64,000 nt of DNA from Paulinella micropora (taxonomy: Eukaryota > Cercozoa > Imbricatea > Euglyphida > Paulinellidae): contig WBZZ01006016.1 of NCBI GenBank assembly GCA_019918135.1, forward strand, positions 1-64,000, in the 5' to 3' direction. Positions 43,641 through 53,995 of this stretch are shown here, in pieces. The position numbers and the translations under genes are program-made. The number at the start of each line of letters is the position of its first letter. The stretch's first letter is position 1. Below the pieces are notes generated by a model. That model had not been told where the DNA came from. It searched no databases and saw only the letters and a program-made list of their open reading frames with translations.

Positions 43641-45439
43641 CACTCGGCTGTGCCAAGATTAAAATTTCGTCAGGGATTTTTAGTAATTTCTCTCGTTGGG
43701 GTACGGGAGCGGGAGTGAAAAGGGGGAGGTGCCGCGCCAAGTTGTGCCGTCCGGAGGTAGGGTGCGTGAGCCCACTGATGGGGGGGGGCGCCCCCCCCTC
43801 CCCCTTTCTTTCCTCCCTCCCTCTGAGCCCCCTGAGCCCGGGGGGCTCAAGGAGCAGGAGAAGGGGAAATCGGGAGCGGGAGGGAAGGGGGGGGGGAGTA
43901 GGGGCGCCAAGAGAGTGCGAAAAAGAATGCGCTGAATTAAAGCTCGACGGTCTTACATTGGAGGCACTGAAAACTAGGAGCAGAGCACCGTGCTCCAGCA
44001 CGACCCTGCGGCGAACGAATGGGCGGTGGTCATGTGTGCTAGGAAGACAAAGGCCCCGGCGGGCCCGACGGCATCCTGTCCGTGCCATGGCTTGGCCGTG
44101 CGCAAGGTTAGAAAAATATAAAACGAAAAAAAAATTTTTTTGCTTGACAACAAAGGGGACAGACGGGGGGAAGGGGAGAAGGGGGGGGGGAAGAAAGGGG
44201 GAAAAGAACTTCTACCCGCCCCTTTCTCACTGTCTGAGAATCGGGAAGGCAGGGGCGCGCTTCGCCGGTGTACAAAAATCAGCGCAAAAAAAAACCCGTG
44301 ACAAATTTGTACTCTTGGCACTGAAAGCTAAGAGGAGAAGGGGCTGGGGAGGATTAGTGGAGGCGTTGCATGTATTTATTTTGTTTGTAGCTTCTGCGCC
44401 ATTCACCCTTCTTCTTTCCCCTCCCCTGCTCCTTGAGCCCCCTGGGCTCAGGGGAGAGGGGAAGAGGCAGGGGGGCGCCAATAAAGTTTAAGAAAAGTCC
44501 ACGCTGAATTAAAACTCGGCATAGTCTTACACTTGACACTTGCAACGGCACCCTCAGGCTGTTGCAGCATCCGGCCCACTCGACGGTCTTACACTTGGGG
44601 CACTGAAAACTAGGAGCAGATCACCGTGCTCCAGCTCGACACTGCGGAGGATGGATGCGCGATGGTCAATGTGCCAAAACAAAAGCCCCGGCGGGCCCGA
44701 CAGCATCTGTCAGTGCCATGGCTCTGCCAGCATCGTGCGCAAGATCCGCGGAAATATGAAAAAAGGAAAAATTTTCTTTTGGTCTGACAACAAAGGAAAC
44801 AGACGGGGGGGGGGGGGGAAAGAAAGGGGCGGGATGTGTTTTCTCCCCCCCCCCCTCTCACTGTCTGAGAATTGGGAGGGCAGGGGCGCGCTAAGAAATA
44901 TACAAAAAAAAAATCCGTGACAAAGTTGTAATCTTGACACTGAAAACTAAGAGGAGAAGGGGCCGGGAGGATTTAATCTATCTTTCCCCCCTGTCTGTAA
45001 GAGGGAAGGGAGAAAGGCGCCCAACATAAGGGGAAAGGTTTAGTGGAGGCGTTGCATGTATTTATTTTGTTTGTAGCTTCTGCGCCATTCACCCTCCCCG
45101 CTGGATTAAAACTCGACAAAGTCTTACACTTGACACTTGCAACGGCACTCTCGGGTTGCCGCAGCATCCGGCCCACTCGACTGTCCTACACTTGAGCACT
45201 GAAAACTAGGAGCGGAGGACCGTGCTCTAGCACAACCATGTGCAAATGGATGGGCGGTGGTCAATGTGCTAGGAGGATAAGAGTTTAATAATCCCGACGG
45301 CGTCCCGTCCGTGCCATAGCTCGGCCGCTGTGCGCAGGCTCAAAGAAATATGAACAGAGGGGAGTGGTTTAGTGGAGGCGTTGCATGTATTTATTTCTTT
45401 TGCAGCTTCTGCGCCCTTCCCCTCCTCTCTGCTCCTTGA
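43641..45439. repeat. Repeat mosaic, gene-free
   Basis: Starts with a core repeat, a short family A scrap (about 43732-43768), a GAGCCC hairpin, then B, C, D and N pieces. No gene seen. Confidence 0.8.
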
Positions 45440-46313
45440 GCCTCCGGAACGGCCCCAGCTAAATTTGGCGCCAAATTGTGCCGTCCGGCGGTAGGGTACG
45501 TGATACGGTTGAAAGAGGCAGCACGTCTTAGCCTTCCCGGGGAAACAGCCGTAAGCGCAAATTTGGCGCCAAGATTTACTTGCGCAAAAAGAAAATCCCA
45601 CACAGACGCTCGGCTGGGCCGCCGTGAGGAAGACCTGTTGTAGCCCTCCCTCTCACTCTCGTCGCCCCTCTCACCTTTGTCGCCCCTCTCCCCTTTGTCG
45701 CCCCTCTCACCTTTGTCGCCCCTCTCACCTTTGTCGTCCCGCTCCCCTTTGTCGTCCCGCTCCCCTTTGCTCTGCACCTCCCTGCCTCTAGGGAAGGTGA
45801 GAGGGCCGAAAAACATTTTCGTACGAGTAAAAGGCCCGCGGGTTTCTCCCCGCGGGAAAACGTCCGATTTCTCCGCTAGCCCCCGGAACGGCCCCAGCTA
45901 AATTTGGCGCCAAATTGTGCCATCCGGCGGTAGGGTGCGTGATACGGTTGAAAGAGGCAGCACGTATTAGCCTTCCCGGGGAAACAGCCGTAAGCGCAAA
46001 TTTGGCGCCAAAATTTACTTGCGCAAAAAGAAAATCCCACACAGACGCTCGGCTGGGCTGCCGTGAGGAAGACCTGTTGTAGCCCTCCCTCTCACTCTCG
46101 TCGCCCCTCTCACCTTTGTTGCCCCTCTCACCTTTGTCGCCCCGCTCCCCTTTGCTCTGCACCTCCCTGCCTCTAGGGAAGGTAAGAAAGCCGAAAAACA
46201 TTTTTGTGTGCGTAAAAAGCGTACCGTTACTCCCCGCGGAAAAACGTCCGATCTCTCTGCTAGCCTCCGGAACGGTCCCAGCTAAATTTGGCGCCAAATT
46301 GTGCCGTTCGGAG
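45440..46313. repeat. Family A array 8 (two units)
   Basis: Two tandem units. Palindromes occur at about 45463, 45903-45914, 46002 and 46286. The minus-strand frame through these units stays open across unit borders. Confidence 0.9.
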
Positions 46314-46593
46314 GGCAGGGGCGCTCAAAGAAATGTACAAAAAAAAATTAAAAAAATTTCTGACAAAGTTTTAATCTTAGCACTGAGAACCATGCGACAG
46401 CCTGATATTTTCAACGGCACCCTCAAGCTGCTACAGCAGCATCCTGTCCACGTCATATCGCTGTGGTAGTTTATATTAGAACTTTGGCCGGATTGGATTG
46501 AAATCTTAGAGAGGTGAACCCCTCCAGAGACCGGCAGGCAGCTGGAAGGGAGAAAGGGCAGCACGCGGCACATCCCCCTCCCTTCTCAGAGCG

Positions 46594-46641
46594 GGGGGCA
46601 AAGCCCCCCGAGCCCCCCTTCAGCCCGCGCCAGCGGGCTGT
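46594..46641. repeat. Double-hairpin palindromic element, copy 1
   Basis: GGGGGGCAAAGCCCCCC hairpin followed by a CAGCCCGC-GCCA-GCGGGCTG hairpin (46621-46640). Other copies lie at about 46772-46845, 47047-47105, 47298-47385 and 62760-62815. Copies 2 and 3 are in the opposite order. Confidence 0.75.
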
Positions 46642-46771
46642 AGCAGTCTTACAAGGATGTTGCGGCTGGCGTTCATGTCGCGCCCGTGCTGCAGGGCGCA
46701 CCACTGGCAGCTGTACGTCTTGGCAGCTTTGATGTCTCTCCACAGCGCCCCGCATTGCGTACACGCCTGTG

Positions 46772-46860
46772 CCACCCCGCTGGCGCGGGCTGGAATGGAG
46801 AAAAGGGGGGGCGCGGGGGGCATGCCCCCCGGCGCGGGTTGCAGGGGGGGGTCACGGGGG
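46772..46860. repeat. Double-hairpin palindromic element, copy 2
   Basis: CCCGC-TGGC-GCGGG hairpin, then AATGGAGAAAAGG, then GGGGGGCATGCCCCCC. Sits in the gap between the helical and zinc-ribbon parts of the TnpB-like remnant. Confidence 0.75.
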
Positions 46861-47046
46861 GCGGCGCCCCCCGCATCTGGCTGCTTTCTTGTGCATGTCC
46901 TGGACCCTGTTGTAGATCTTGTCGCGCACTCGAGTAATAGCGCGCCGTAGGCGCCAGCGGTTCCGCTTCTTGCTGCTGTCCTTAGCCAGTAGCTCGACCT
47001 TGCTCAGCAGCTTGTCTATGTGTTTCTGCAATCGGTACACGCGTCC

Positions 47047-47105
47047 AGCCCGCTGCCGCGGGCTGGAATGGAGAAAAGGGGGGGGCGCGGGGGGCCTGCC
47101 CCCCG
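47047..47105. repeat. Double-hairpin palindromic element, copy 3, in frame inside a coding stretch
   Basis: CCAGCCCGC-TGCC-GCGGGCTGG hairpin, AATGGAGAAAAGG, then GGGGGGCCTGCCCCCC. It adds about 20 codons (PGGRPPAPPPFLHSS-like) between FFHWKR and VYRLQKHIDKLL without closing the frame. Confidence 0.8.
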
Positions 47106-47297
47106 GGTTGACTCTCTTCCAGTGGAAGAACTTGCCCTTCTGGCTAAGATTTGAGATGGCGGAGGCTCTTGCCGCTTGCAGGTCCCGAATGGCCACTTCG
47201 CGGATGTCGTAGGGCACGCTGAGAAGCCACGGCCTGGCTCGCACGAATTTGCTACCTTCTTTCACAAACCGCAGGCGCAGAGTATCTAGATCAAAGT

Positions 47298-47385
47298 CGC
47301 CCCGGGGGGCTCCGCCCCCCGCGCCCCCCCCGGGCCCTGCATGCTACCCTCCAGCCCGCGTAAGCGGGGTGGGGAGGCTCGGGGA
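47298..47385. repeat. Double-hairpin palindromic element, copy 4
   Basis: GGGGGGCTCCGCCCCCC, a spacer, then CAGCCCGC-GTAA-GCGGGG. Orientation is as in copy 1. It lies at the N-terminal side of the TnpB-like block. Confidence 0.75.
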
Positions 47386-47530
47386 GCCTTTCTTTCTGGC
47401 CCCACAGAGTAAGCCGTCTCATTGGAGAAGTCGCTTGCCGTATGACTTAGGCGGAGTTTGTCGTCGAGGCAGGACCCATAAAGCCAAGGGCAGGGCCATG
47501 CCTGTAGCTGGTCACAAAGTGAACAGGTTA

Positions 47531-47945
47531 AATTTGTGGGTTTAGAGGGAGAGCAAAAATAAACAAACTTTCTTTTTTGGAGCCCGCAGGGGGGGGGGGC
47601 GCCCCCCCCTCTCCCTTCCCCTCCCCCCCCCTCTCCCTCCCCCTTCCCTCTCTCTCTCCCTTCCCCCTCTCTCTTCCTAGATTTCTGCGGATCCCGGCAG
47701 GATTTTTTTTCTCTCTCTTTTTTTCTCGCGTGAAATTTGTCGCCAAATCGTCGTGTGCATGTTTCCCCGGAAGAACTACCGGTCTCTTTCCCTTTCTTGG
47801 AACGTGGGGCCGGCCGGTATAGACGACCACGTTGTGGTTGGCTGATCCTTTTAGGATGGCGACTAGACGCTGCACACGCGTCGGTGCCAAGATTAAAACC
47901 TTGTCAGGGATTTTTTTTTATTAATTTTTTTATTAAAAACGAAAA
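47531..47945. other. Gene-free stretch with a diverged palindrome
   Basis: Poly-G/poly-C inverted block near 47588-47608, a C/T-rich tract, then AAATTTGTCGCCAAATC (about 47730-47746), a relative of the family A and L palindromes. A reversed core repeat (TTTTAATCTTGGCAC on the minus strand) follows at about 47885-47910. Confidence 0.5.
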
Positions 47946-48090
47946 AAAAACGAAATTAAGCTAAGACTGGCTCTGGAGGAAGCGGCGCGGGTTTCTGTCT
48001 CAGAGAGTGCGCCGTCTCATTGGAGAAGTCACTCGTCCTATAACTTAGACGGAGGTTGTAGTCGAGACAGGGCCTGGGGGGGGGCGCTCC
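47946..48090 (-). pseudogene. Second TnpB-like N-terminal scrap
   Basis: Minus-strand frame reads CLDYNLRLSYRTSDFSNETA, closely matching CLDDKLRLSHTASDFSNETA at about 47400-47480. This means that the 5' part of the transposon gene was duplicated or that two insertions occurred side by side. No further domain is present. Confidence 0.5.
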
Positions 48091-49129
48091 CCTCCCCTTG
48101 TTTCTTCTTCTTTCCCGCTGAGCCCGGGGGGGCTCAAAGAACAGGGGAAGGGCAAGGGGGAGGGGAAGAGCGCAGAGGCTACAAAAAAATGCATGAAACG
48201 CCTCAACTAAGCCCCCCCCCCCCATGCCGAGCGCCCCCCACCCCCTTCCCATTCTCCCTTGTCGAGACTTCGGCTGAAGGTACATTTTTGCTGAAGGTAC
48301 TTTTTTGACTTTCCTCTGCCTCTTCCCTCTCCCTCCCCTAATTCTAAGTGCCAAGTGTAAGACCGTCGGGCTTTAACAAAAACAATTTTTCACGCTTTCT
48401 TGGCGCGCCTCTCCCCTCCTCCCTCCCCCCCCCCTTTCCCTCTCCCTCTCCACGTTCCTTAGATGGGGAAGGGCAAAGACAGATGATGCTTGCTCCTCCC
48501 CCTGCCTCTTCTCTCTTTTTCTCTTAATTCTCAGTGCCAAGTGTAAGATTTTGTCGAGCTTTAATTCAGCGTATTCTACAAATTCTTGGCGCGTCTTCCT
48601 CCTCTTTCCTTCTCCCTCTCTTAGTTCTCAGTGCCAAAATTAAAACTTTGTCAAGAATTCTTTTTATTACTTGTACACCGGCAAAGCGCGCCCCTGCCCC
48701 TTCCCTCTCCCACTCCTAGTTTTCGGTTTCCAGTGTAAGACCGTCGAGCTTTAATAAAAAAAATCGCACTTTCTTGGCGCCCCCCCCCCTCTCCTTTAAA
48801 TCTGTCTTGTGCCTCGCCTTCCTCCCTACCCCCCCCGCCCCCCTGAGCCCGGGGGGGCTCAAGAGCAGGGGGCAGAACTGAAACCAAACTAAGAAGATGG
48901 CACTGAGCCTATGACGGGACACCCCCCCCCATCTTCGGACCAGAATTTGCAGGGGACGGTGCTCTCCCTTTGGCGCCCTCCCCCCTCTGTATCCGAAGAT
49001 CTTTTCTGCCACCCTCCCGCCCCTGAGCCCGGGGGGGGGGGCTCAAGGAGCAGGCAAGGGGGGGAGGAGGGGCGCAGAAGCTACAAAAAAAATAAATACA
49101 TGCAACGCCTCCACTAAGCCCTTCCATGT
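48091..49129. repeat. Repeat mosaic in reversed orientation
   Basis: The same core repeat, N, M and GAGCCC families as elsewhere but on the opposite strand (for example CTCAGTGCCAAAATTAAAAC with CTTGTACACCGGCAAAGCGC). This marks an inversion or a change of direction of the parent transcription units. No gene seen. Confidence 0.8.
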
Positions 49130-49705
49130 CGTTAGTGACACGACCCAGCCCCGCTGACTTTTACTAAAGTCGGCGGGGTACAGAATGTTAGTTCCGCAGA
49201 TCTTGCGCACTGTGCTCCAGCGCAGCTCTGCGGCGGATGGACCGGCGGTGGTCAATGTAGCAGGTAAGCAAGGGCCTCGCAAATCCCGACGGCGTCCTGT
49301 CCGTGCCATGGCTCGGTCACCGTGCGCAAGGTCGGAAAAATATGCAAAATATGAAAACATCTGCGGAAATTTTTTTTCCCGACAACCAAAGAAACAAACA
49401 GGGGGGGGGGAGTGAAGGAGGGGGGCGACGGGAACAGAGGGAAGGAAGGGACGGGGGAATCACTCCCCTCCCCCTTCTTCCCCCTTCCTCTTTTTCCTCC
49501 CCCTCCATCCCCTCGTCCCTTGTTTGCGTGTGCAAACGCATCCCAAAAAAAAATCGGATTGGATTGAAATCTAGGAAGGCAAACCCCCCTGAGACCGGCA
49601 GACAGCTGAGAGAGAAAAAGAGCAGCACGCGGCACATCCCCCTCCCTCCTCAGAGCGGGGGGGGGGGGCAAAAATAAGTACACTTTTTTCTGGAGCCCAC
49701 TGATG
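49130..49705. repeat. Hairpin-led cassette 2: hairpin, one unit, tail K
   Basis: Short leader, hairpin at 49149-49178 (one change in the stem), a single B/D unit starting near 49200, and tail K at 49553. Same order as the cassettes at 18185 and 52115. Confidence 0.85.
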
Positions 49706-52114
49706 GGGGGGGGGCGCCCCCCCCCTCCCCCTTTCTTTCCTCCCTCCCTCTGAGCCCCCTGAGCCCGGGGGGCTCAAGGAGCAGGGGAAGGGGAAATCGG
49801 GAGCGGGAGGGAAGGGGGGGGGGGGAGTAGGGGCGCCAAGAGAGTGCAAAAAAGAATGCGCTGAATTAAAGCTCGACGGTCTTACATTGGAGGCACTGAA
49901 AACTAGGAGCAGAGCACCGTGCTCCAGCACACGACCCTGCGGCGAATGACTGGGCGGTGGTCATGTGTGCTAGGAAAACAAAGGCCCCGGCGGGCCCGAC
50001 GGCATCCTATCCGTGCCATGGCTTGGCCACTGTGTGCAAGGTTAGAAAAATATATAACGAAAAAAAAATTTTTTTTGCTTGACAACAAAGGGAACAGACG
50101 GGGGAGGGAAGAAGAAGGGGGGAAGGAGAGAGGAAGAGGCAGGGCCGCGCCAAGAAAACGTAATTTACGCTGAATTAAAGCTCGACAAGGCATTGCACTT
50201 GACACTTGCTACGGCACCCTCCTCAGGCTGCCGCAGCATCCGGCCCACTCGACGGTCCTACACTTGAGCACTGAAAACTAGGAGCGGAGGACCGTGCTCC
50301 AGCACGACCCTGTGCAAATTGATGAACGGTGGTCAATGTGCTAGGAGGACAAGAGCCCCGACCGGCCCCGACGGCGTCCTGTCCGTGCCATAGCTCGGCC
50401 ACTGTGCGCAGGGTCCGCGGGGGTATGAACAGAGGGGAGGCCGACCTGTGGAGGCGTTGCATGTATTTATTTCTTTTGCAGCTTCTGCGCCCTTCCCCTC
50501 CCCCTTCCCCCTGCTCCTTGAGCCTCCGGAACGGCCCCAGCTAGATTTGGCGCCAAATTGTGCCGTCCAGAGGTAGGGTGCGCCCGCCAGGGTCCAGCCG
50601 GGCAGTACGTCTTAGCTTTCCCGGGGAAACGGCCGTAAGCGCCAATTTGGCGCCAAAACCTACTTGCGCAGAAAAAGAATCCCACACAGACGCTCGGCTG
50701 GGCCGCCGTGAGGAAGACCTGTTGTAGCCCTCCCTCTCACTCTCGTCGCCCCTCTCACCTTTGTCATCTGCTTATTCCTTCCCCCCTCCTTTTGTCCCTC
50801 CTCAGAGCGCGTGCAAACGCGTTCCAAAAAAAATTGTTGCTTTCCATTTTTCATATTCCTGCAGATATTTCCGCATATCCTTGCATAGGGGAGAGGCAGG
50901 GAAGGAGGAGCAGGGGCGCGCTTCGCCGGTGTACAAGAAAAATTTAATAAAAGGTTTTACTGACAAGATTTCAATCTTGGCACTGAGAATAGGGAGAGGG
51001 AGAGGGAAAGGGCGGAGGGCGCGCCAGGAAAACGTAATTTACGCTGAATTAAAGCTCGACAGTCTTACACTCTGGCACTGAAAACTAGGAGCAAAGCACC
51101 GTGCTCCAGCACGACCTGCGGCGAATGGATGGGCGGTGGTCAATGTGCCAGAAGGACAAGAGCCCCTCCACTTACCCCGACGGCTTCCTGTCCGTGCCAT
51201 AGCGCAGCCACCGTGCGCAAGGTCAGAGAAATATGAAAGGAGGGTAGGGGCGCGCTTCGCCGGTGTACACGAAAAAACCACGCGAGAAGAAATTACTGAA
51301 AGAAAAAATTTTAATCTTGGTACTGAGAACGTGTACAGGGAGGGGCGGGGTGTGCTTCCCCTCGTCCTCCCTCTCGTCCCTCTGTTTCCCTTGTCCCCTG
51401 CTATCCCCCCCTCCTCTTGTCCCTCCTCAGAGCGCGTGCAAACGCGTTCTAAAAAAAATTCTTTTCCACTTTTCATATTCCCGCAGATATTTCCGCAGAT
51501 CTTGCAGAGGGAGGGGGGGGGGCGCCTTGAGCCCCCCTGGGCTCAGAGGAGGGGAGAGGGGAGGGGTCGCTAAGAATGTACGAAATACGCTGAATTAAAG
51601 CTCGACTGTCTTATACTTGGGGCACTGAAAGCTATGAGCGTAGCACCGTGCACCAGCACGACCCTGCGGCGGATGGTACTGCTCTGGTGGTCAATGTGCC
51701 AGGAGGACAGGGGCCTCACTACCCCGAAAGTATCCTGTCAGTGCCATGGCTCGACCACCGTGCGCAAGGTCAGAAAAATATGAAAAGATCTGCGGGAATT
51801 CTTTTTTGTCCGACAAAAAAGGGAACAGACGGGGGGAAGGGAAGAAGGGGGGGGGGGAGGAAGAGAAAGGGGGGCAACAAGGGGCGGGATGTGCTTTCCC
51901 CCGCCCCTGACTGTCTGAGAACAGGGAGTGGGAGAGGGTAGGGGCAGGGGAGTGGGGCGCCAAGAAAGTGCGAAAAAGAATACGCTGAATTGAAGCTCGA
52001 CTGTCTTACACTTGGCACTGAGACCTAGGAGAGGGAAAGAGAAAGGGCAGGGGGGGCGCTAAGAATTTACAAAAAAAAATTAATAAAAAAATTTTTGACA
52101 AAGCTTTAATCTTG
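49706..52114. repeat. Repeat mosaic including family A array 9
   Basis: GAGCCC hairpin, core repeat, B, C, N and D pieces, and family A at 50524-50768. No gene seen. Confidence 0.8.
50524..50768. repeat. Family A array 9 (one partial unit)
   Basis: Palindrome pair and two minisatellite copies, then a switch to family D. Confidence 0.85.
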
Positions 52115-53995
52115 GCATCTCTCTCTCTCTACAACCTTTCTTGCTGTCGGCGATTTCTTTTTTTTGCCGTATCTATTTTTGTACGCATTTTCCAATAGAG
52201 ATTACTTCCCACTTGTCCATATTGACACGGCCCGGCCCCGCCGACTTTTACTAAAGTCGGCGGGGTACAGAATGTTAGTTTTTTACATCTTGCGCACTGT
52301 GCTCCAGCGCAGCTCTGCGGCGGATGGACGGGCGGTGGTCAATGTAGCAGGTGGACAAGGGCCTCACAATCCCGACGGCGTCCTGTCCGTGCCATGGCCC
52401 GGCCACCGTGCGCAAGGTCGGAAAAATATGAAAAATATGAAAAGATCTGCGGAAATTTTTTTTTGCCCGACAACCAAAGAAACAAACGGGGGGGATGAAA
52501 GGGGGGGGGGGGGACGACGGGAACAGAGGGAAGGGAGGGGGGCGGGGGAAACACTCCCCTTCCCCTTCTTCCCCCTTCCTCTTTCTCCTCCCCCTCCCCC
52601 CCCCGTCCCTTGTTTGCGCGTGCAAACGCATCCCAAAAAAATTTTTTTTTCCACTTTTCATATTTTTCCTATTTTTTTTACATCTTGCGCACTGTGCTCC
52701 AGCGCAGCCCTGCGGCGGATGGACGGGCGGTGGTCAATGTAGCAGGTGGACAAGGGCCTCACAATCCCGACGGCGTCCTGTCCGTGCCATGGCCCGGCCA
52801 CCGTGCGCAAGGTCGGAAAAATATGAAAAATATGAAAAGATCTGCGGAAATTTTTTTTTGGCTCGACAACCAAAGAAACAAACGGGGGGGAATGAAAGGG
52901 GGGGGGGACGACGGGAACAGAGGGAAGGGAGGGGGCGGGGGAATCACTCCCCTTCCCCTTCTTCCCCCTTCCTCTTTCTCCTCCCCCTCCCCCCCCCCGT
53001 CCCTTGTTTCAAATTGCGCGTGCAAACGCATCCCAAAAAAAATTTTTTTTCCACTTTTCATATTTTTCCTATTTTTTTTACATCTTGCGCACTGTGCTCC
53101 AGCGCAGCCCTGCGGCGGATGGACGGGCGGTGGTCAATGTAGCAGGTGGACAAGGGCCTCACAATCCCGACGGCGCCCTGTCCGTGCCATGGCTCGGCCA
53201 CCGTGCGCAAGGTCAGAAAAATTTGAAAAATATGAAAAGATCTGCGGAAATTTTTTTTTGCCCGACAACCAAAGAAACAAACGGGGGGAAATGAAATGGG
53301 GGGGGGGGAGGGAGAGGAGAAAGAGGAAGGGGGGAAGAAGGGGGAGGGGAGTGCTCCCCCCCGCCCCCCCTCCCTTCCCTCTGTTCTCGTCGTCCCCTGA
53401 TAGCCCCCCCCCTCCCCTCGTCCCTTGTTTGCGCGTGCAAACGCATCCCAAAAAATTTTTTTTTTCCACTTTTCATATTTTTTTACATCTTGCGCACTGT
53501 GCTCCAGCGCAGCCCTGCGGCGGATGGACGGGCGGTGGTCAATGTAGCAGGTGGACAAGGGCCCCGGCCGGACCCGACGGCGTCCTGTCCGTGCCATGGC
53601 TCGGCCACCGTGCGCAAGGTCGGAAAAATATGAAAAATATGAAAAGATCTGCGGAAATTTCTTTTTGCCCGACAACCAAAGAAACAAACGGGGGGAATGA
53701 AAGGGGGGGGGGGGGGGGACGACGGGAATAGAGGGAAGGGAGGGGGGCGGGGGAATCACTCCCCTTCCCCTTCTTCCCCCTTCCTCTTTCTCCCCCCCCT
53801 CCCTCCCCTCGTCCCTTGTTTGCGCGTGCAAACGCATCCCAAAAAAAAATCGGATTGGATTGAAATCTAGGAAGGCAAACCCCCCTGAGACCGGCAGACA
53901 GCTGGGAGAGAGAAAGGGCAGCACGCGGCACATCCCCCTCCCTCCTCAGAGCGGGGGGCAAAAATAAGTAAACTTTTTTTTGGAGCCCACCGATG
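52115..53995. repeat. Hairpin-led cassette 3: leader, hairpin, four tandem units, tail K
   Basis: Leader as in cassette 1, perfect hairpin at 52236-52265, then units starting at CATCTTGCGCACTGTG at 52286, 52681, 53081 and 53486 (spacing 395, 400 and 405 bp), and tail K from about 53848. The repeats around it match those around cassette 1, so the two are parts of one segmental duplication with different unit counts. Confidence 0.9.

Larger units (their letters stand above)
46635..47530 (-). mobile_element. TnpB/Fanzor-type transposon protein remnant with palindromic insertions
   Basis: On the minus strand, from the N-terminal side: LRLSHTASDFSNETAYS near 47400-47460; then LRLRFVKEGSKFVRARPWLL and VPYDIREVAIRDLQAARASA (about 47290-47150), which match the conserved N-terminal block of TnpB-like proteins; then a Lys/Arg-rich helix (LRRAITRVRDKIYNRVQDMH, about 46970-46910); and at the C-terminal side CTQCGALWRDIKA, CQWC and GRDMNASRNILVRLL (about 46765-46640), the zinc ribbon and last RuvC motif. 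The central RuvC segments between the helix and the zinc ribbon are not seen and a palindromic element occupies that place. TnpB/Fanzor proteins are RNA-guided nucleases of IS605/IS607-type elements and are known in giant viruses. This copy is incomplete and almost surely inactive. Confidence 0.7.
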
